Shown piece by piece: positions 61,878 to 64,000 of a DNA stretch of 64,000 nucleotides. The number at the start of each line of letters is the position of its first letter. Position 1 is the stretch's first letter. The position numbers were made by a program, and so were the translations under genes. This DNA comes from CALSMU01 sp965230225 (GTDB lineage: Bacteria > Bacteroidota > Bacteroidia > Flavobacteriales_D > Parvicellaceae), in assembly GCA_965230225.1 (NCBI GenBank), contig CBDDKM010000002.1, forward strand, positions 62,001-126,000, given 5' to 3'. The notes under the pieces are model-generated. The model searched no databases. It saw only the letters and a list, made by a program, of their open reading frames with translations, and was not told where the DNA came from.

Positions 61878-62924
61878 TTAAGAATTCAAAAACGTCTTAA
61901 CCTCTTTAGTAGCAGCATCTACCACATAATCGGTATTACGAGTTCCATCTAATGTTGCGTTTAAGTTTCTGGTGTAAACAATCCAACAAGGATTAGGATA
62001 TTCATAAATACCGGAATAATGAAAATAAGCGTGCTTTACTTTAACATTGCTGAGTTGGTCTCCCAAATGTTGTTTAACTACTTCGATGCTTTCTTCTTTG
62101 GTGAGGTTATTAGTTACTTGATGAGGGTATACCACCTTACCATTGTTCAATAGTCCTTCAACCTTTTGCCCGGCAATGGAAACCAATAACTGCAAGCCAG
62201 GGTTATCTTCTACCGGAAAAGCAAAGTATGCTCCTTCCAATCCCTCTACGGCATCTAGCTTTTCAAACTTTTTCGAACTGATTCTAAACCCAAGGTTCAG
62301 ATCTTTTATATAATCCTTTCCTAATTCGTAAGCCTCAAAATCTGAAACTGGATTTTCCTTTTTGTAGTTGTTATAGTACTCCTGAAATTTGATAATGAAA
62401 TCGGTTAAGTTCCCCTTTACCAGTTCAGGGCTAATCTTTTTAGGATTCTTTTGAGTAACGTATTCTCTATTTAGAGCTTGAGTAAACTTATCTTGCCCTT
62501 CTTTATTCATTGCTTTTGTTAACGACACAAACTCAAAATGCAATTCCTTTCCAAATTTTGGATGGTCAAATTCTTTTACGTCTTTAATCTCATCCCATCC
62601 AAAAAATGCTGCATCCCAACCTCTTTCGTTTAACAAAAAGCCATCTTTATTAAGTCCGTAAGATGGGTATTTTTTATTTCGCTGAAGATAAGAAATTAAT
62701 GGTAATATTGGCCCTAACAGCATTCCGAACATGGCCACTCTTGTACCCATTTTAGTATAAGGAATAGCAAAACCCAAATACACTTTTGAAAAGAAATACA
62801 GCCCAAAACAAACTACGAATAGAATGGCTAAGAAGATGTAAGTTTTAACGTATCCTTTTGCGACTCTCATTAAGGCATGCTTACCGAAATGACTAGGCCA
62901 GTGTTTTATTTCGAAATTTTCCAT
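61878..62924 (-). CDS. Membrane protein with PH-like and PepSY-like regions, function unknown
   Basis: A 348-residue protein with two membrane spans at about 29-50 and 62-80. Residues about 85-130 (GLNKDGFLLNERGWDAAFFGWDEIKDV) look like a bacterial PH domain strand set. The C-terminal 60 residues (CWIVYTR, TDYVVDAATKEVKTFL) have the form of a PepSY domain. Both assignments are by pattern only. It is followed by the pentapeptide-repeat gene 31 bases downstream on the same strand. No cleavable signal is seen. Confidence 0.6.
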   Translation of the reverse strand: MENFEIKHWPSHFGKHALMRVAKGYVKTYIFLAILFVVCFGLYFFSKVYLGFAIPYTKMGTRVAMFGMLLGPILPLISYLQRNKKYPSYGLNKDGFLLNERGWDAAFFGWDEIKDVKEFDHPKFGKELHFEFVSLTKAMNKEGQDKFTQALNREYVTQKNPKKISPELVKGNLTDFIIKFQEYYNNYKKENPVSDFEAYELGKDYIKDLNLGFRISSKKFEKLDAVEGLEGAYFAFPVEDNPGLQLLVSIAGQKVEGLLNNGKVVYPHQVTNNLTKEESIEVVKQHLGDQLSNVKVKHAYFHYSGIYEYPNPCWIVYTRNLNATLDGTRNTDYVVDAATKEVKTFLNS

Positions 62925-62997
62925 AACTGTTTGTGATGATGCTTAAAGTTAGGAATTTATTCATTTGATAGAATTGACATTTTAAATGCGCAATTGT

Positions 62998-64000
62998 TTA
63001 CTTTCTGTTCTTGGACATCAATCTAAACTTCTCCATTCTGGGGTCAGTTAGATTATACCTATAAGAAAGTTCAATTGGTATTTGTTTATAATGATCTTCC
63101 GGCATTCTTCGTTTCTCCAAATCGACAATACCTATTCCAGAAGACTTAACTCTTCTAATGAACGGCTCATATAACTCCTTTTGAGTTTGATCAACCAACA
63201 ATCTACTTTGCCTTGAGAAACTAGGAGTTCTTCCACACAACTCTTTTATATCTAGTTTTGAGATTTTCAAATTCTTGTTAGCAAAAACATGAAGCTCTAC
63301 GAGGCTTTTCATCAACTTTAAGTCGATTTCAATATGCTCTAAACGATTATATGACAGATTAAGCTTAACTAACTCTTTCAGAGAATTTATTTCAACTGGA
63401 AGTATTTTTAGCTGATTATCGAATAATGAGAACATTTCTAACTTAACTAAACCTCCGATGGTGGGAGATATTTTTTCAATATGATTAAATCCCAACTCAA
63501 AGTATTCCAGTTCAGAGAGATTACTCATATCAAAAGTTAATTCCTTTATTTCGTTATTAAAGAAATTTAAATGAGCTAAACTTGTCAGTTTACTAAGACT
63601 ATCAGGCAATTGAGTTAACTCGTTAGAATGTGCATATAATTGCTCAAGGTTAGATAAGTCTCCCAACCGATCCGGCAATTCAGTTAATCTATTATTAGAG
63701 ATTTTAAGCCGTTTTAAACTTGCACAATTGCTAATTTCATTATCAAGATTCTGTAACCCATTATCATCGAGATTTAGAATTTCCAAGTTGTTCAGAGAGT
63801 AAAATTCTTTTGGCAGTTCTTCTATTTTATTTCCATCCAGATAAAGAACTTTTAGATTTTTAAGTCGACAAATTTCTTTAGGAATTTCACTTATTTGGTT
63901 ACCCCTCAGGTTTAGATTAGTTAGATGCTCTAAATCGAATACCTCCACAGGGATAGTGGTTAAACCCTTCCTAGACAAACTTAATAATGCCGATTTTTCA
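62998..64000 (-). CDS. Leucine-rich-repeat protein, 5' end beyond the window
   Basis: At least 333 codons are visible. The frame stays open through base 64000, and residues before the TTG at 63978 (SALLSLSRKGLTTIP) already fit a leucine-rich repeat, so the gene begins outside the window. Ten or so 23-residue repeats of the form LxxLxxLxLxxNxLxxIPxxI run from the edge to about 63250. The last 85 residues leave the repeat pattern (SFSRQSRLLVDQTQ, RRMPEDHY). No signal peptide can be judged. Such intracellular-type LRRs are protein-interaction modules. The partner is unknown. Confidence 0.8.
   Translation of the reverse strand, partial: EKSALLSLSRKGLTTIPVEVFDLEHLTNLNLRGNQISEIPKEICRLKNLKVLYLDGNKIEELPKEFYSLNNLEILNLDDNGLQNLDNEISNCASLKRLKISNNRLTELPDRLGDLSNLEQLYAHSNELTQLPDSLSKLTSLAHLNFFNNEIKELTFDMSNLSELEYFELGFNHIEKISPTIGGLVKLEMFSLFDNQLKILPVEINSLKELVKLNLSYNRLEHIEIDLKLMKSLVELHVFANKNLKISKLDIKELCGRTPSFSRQSRLLVDQTQKELYEPFIRRVKSSGIGIVDLEKRRMPEDHYKQIPIELSYRYNLTDPRMEKFRLMSKNRK

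Overview
The window is low-GC, gene-dense DNA of a Bacteroidota bacterium, most likely a marine member of the Flavobacteriales. The evidence is a set of type IX secretion (T9SS) substrates with CHU_C (type B) or Por-type (type A) sorting tails, three PorP/SprF-family proteins, a PorE-like OmpA protein, SPII lipoproteins, candidate -7 promoter boxes of the Bacteroidota form TAnnTTTG, and an absence of clear Shine-Dalgarno sites. I see no rRNA, tRNA, CRISPR array, phage or insertion sequence. The genus cannot be given from sequence reading alone.

Layout. 1-228 is the tail of a T9SS adhesin, closed by a strong terminator. 301-6029 holds a GT-C/TPR membrane glycosyltransferase-like protein followed by a tightly packed four-gene set (UbiA-type phosphoribosyltransferase, DprE1-like oxidase, DprE2-like reductase, HAD phosphatase). 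These genes look like a complete route to a polyprenyl-phosphate arabinofuranose-type sugar donor. 6030-14947 (minus) is a 2659-residue HYR-repeat adhesin with its own SprF-like partner. 15164-26975 carries three paralogous membrane proteins with TPR-like tails, interspersed with a histidine-bearing multi-TM protein, a surface protein with a self-processing S74 tail, and a vanadium haloperoxidase-type enzyme. 27069-29216 is an exported ankyrin/WG-repeat protein.

29218-40500 (minus) is a five-gene T9SS operon that alternates adhesin, SprF, adhesin, SprF and ends in a PorE-like anchor. 40792-45945 contains a lipoprotein and then a compact redox operon: a di-haem peroxidase-like lipoprotein, an atypical Rieske-like lipoprotein, a thioredoxin-ApbE fusion, a DUF4266 mini-lipoprotein and a DUF3570 beta-barrel. 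The peroxidase carries a sequence matching the ApbE flavinylation motif (DGTSGAT) just before its first haem site. I regard this as the most interesting possible new system in the window.

46056-52260 has a secreted unknown, a T9SS type A beta-helix protein, and a minus-strand group with a LytTR regulator plus TPR membrane partner, an epimerase-like protein and a beta-barrel. 52318-55759 is a carbamoyltransferase/SxtJ/DUF5989 operon facing an SGNH hydrolase. 55760-64000 holds mostly unrecognised exported or membrane proteins, a LamG/CHU_C protein, a 0.57-kb stretch without a clear gene, a pentapeptide-repeat protein and a truncated leucine-rich-repeat protein.

Domain assignments rest on motif recognition and memory of protein families; no database search was run. 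Residue ranges for domains are approximate.
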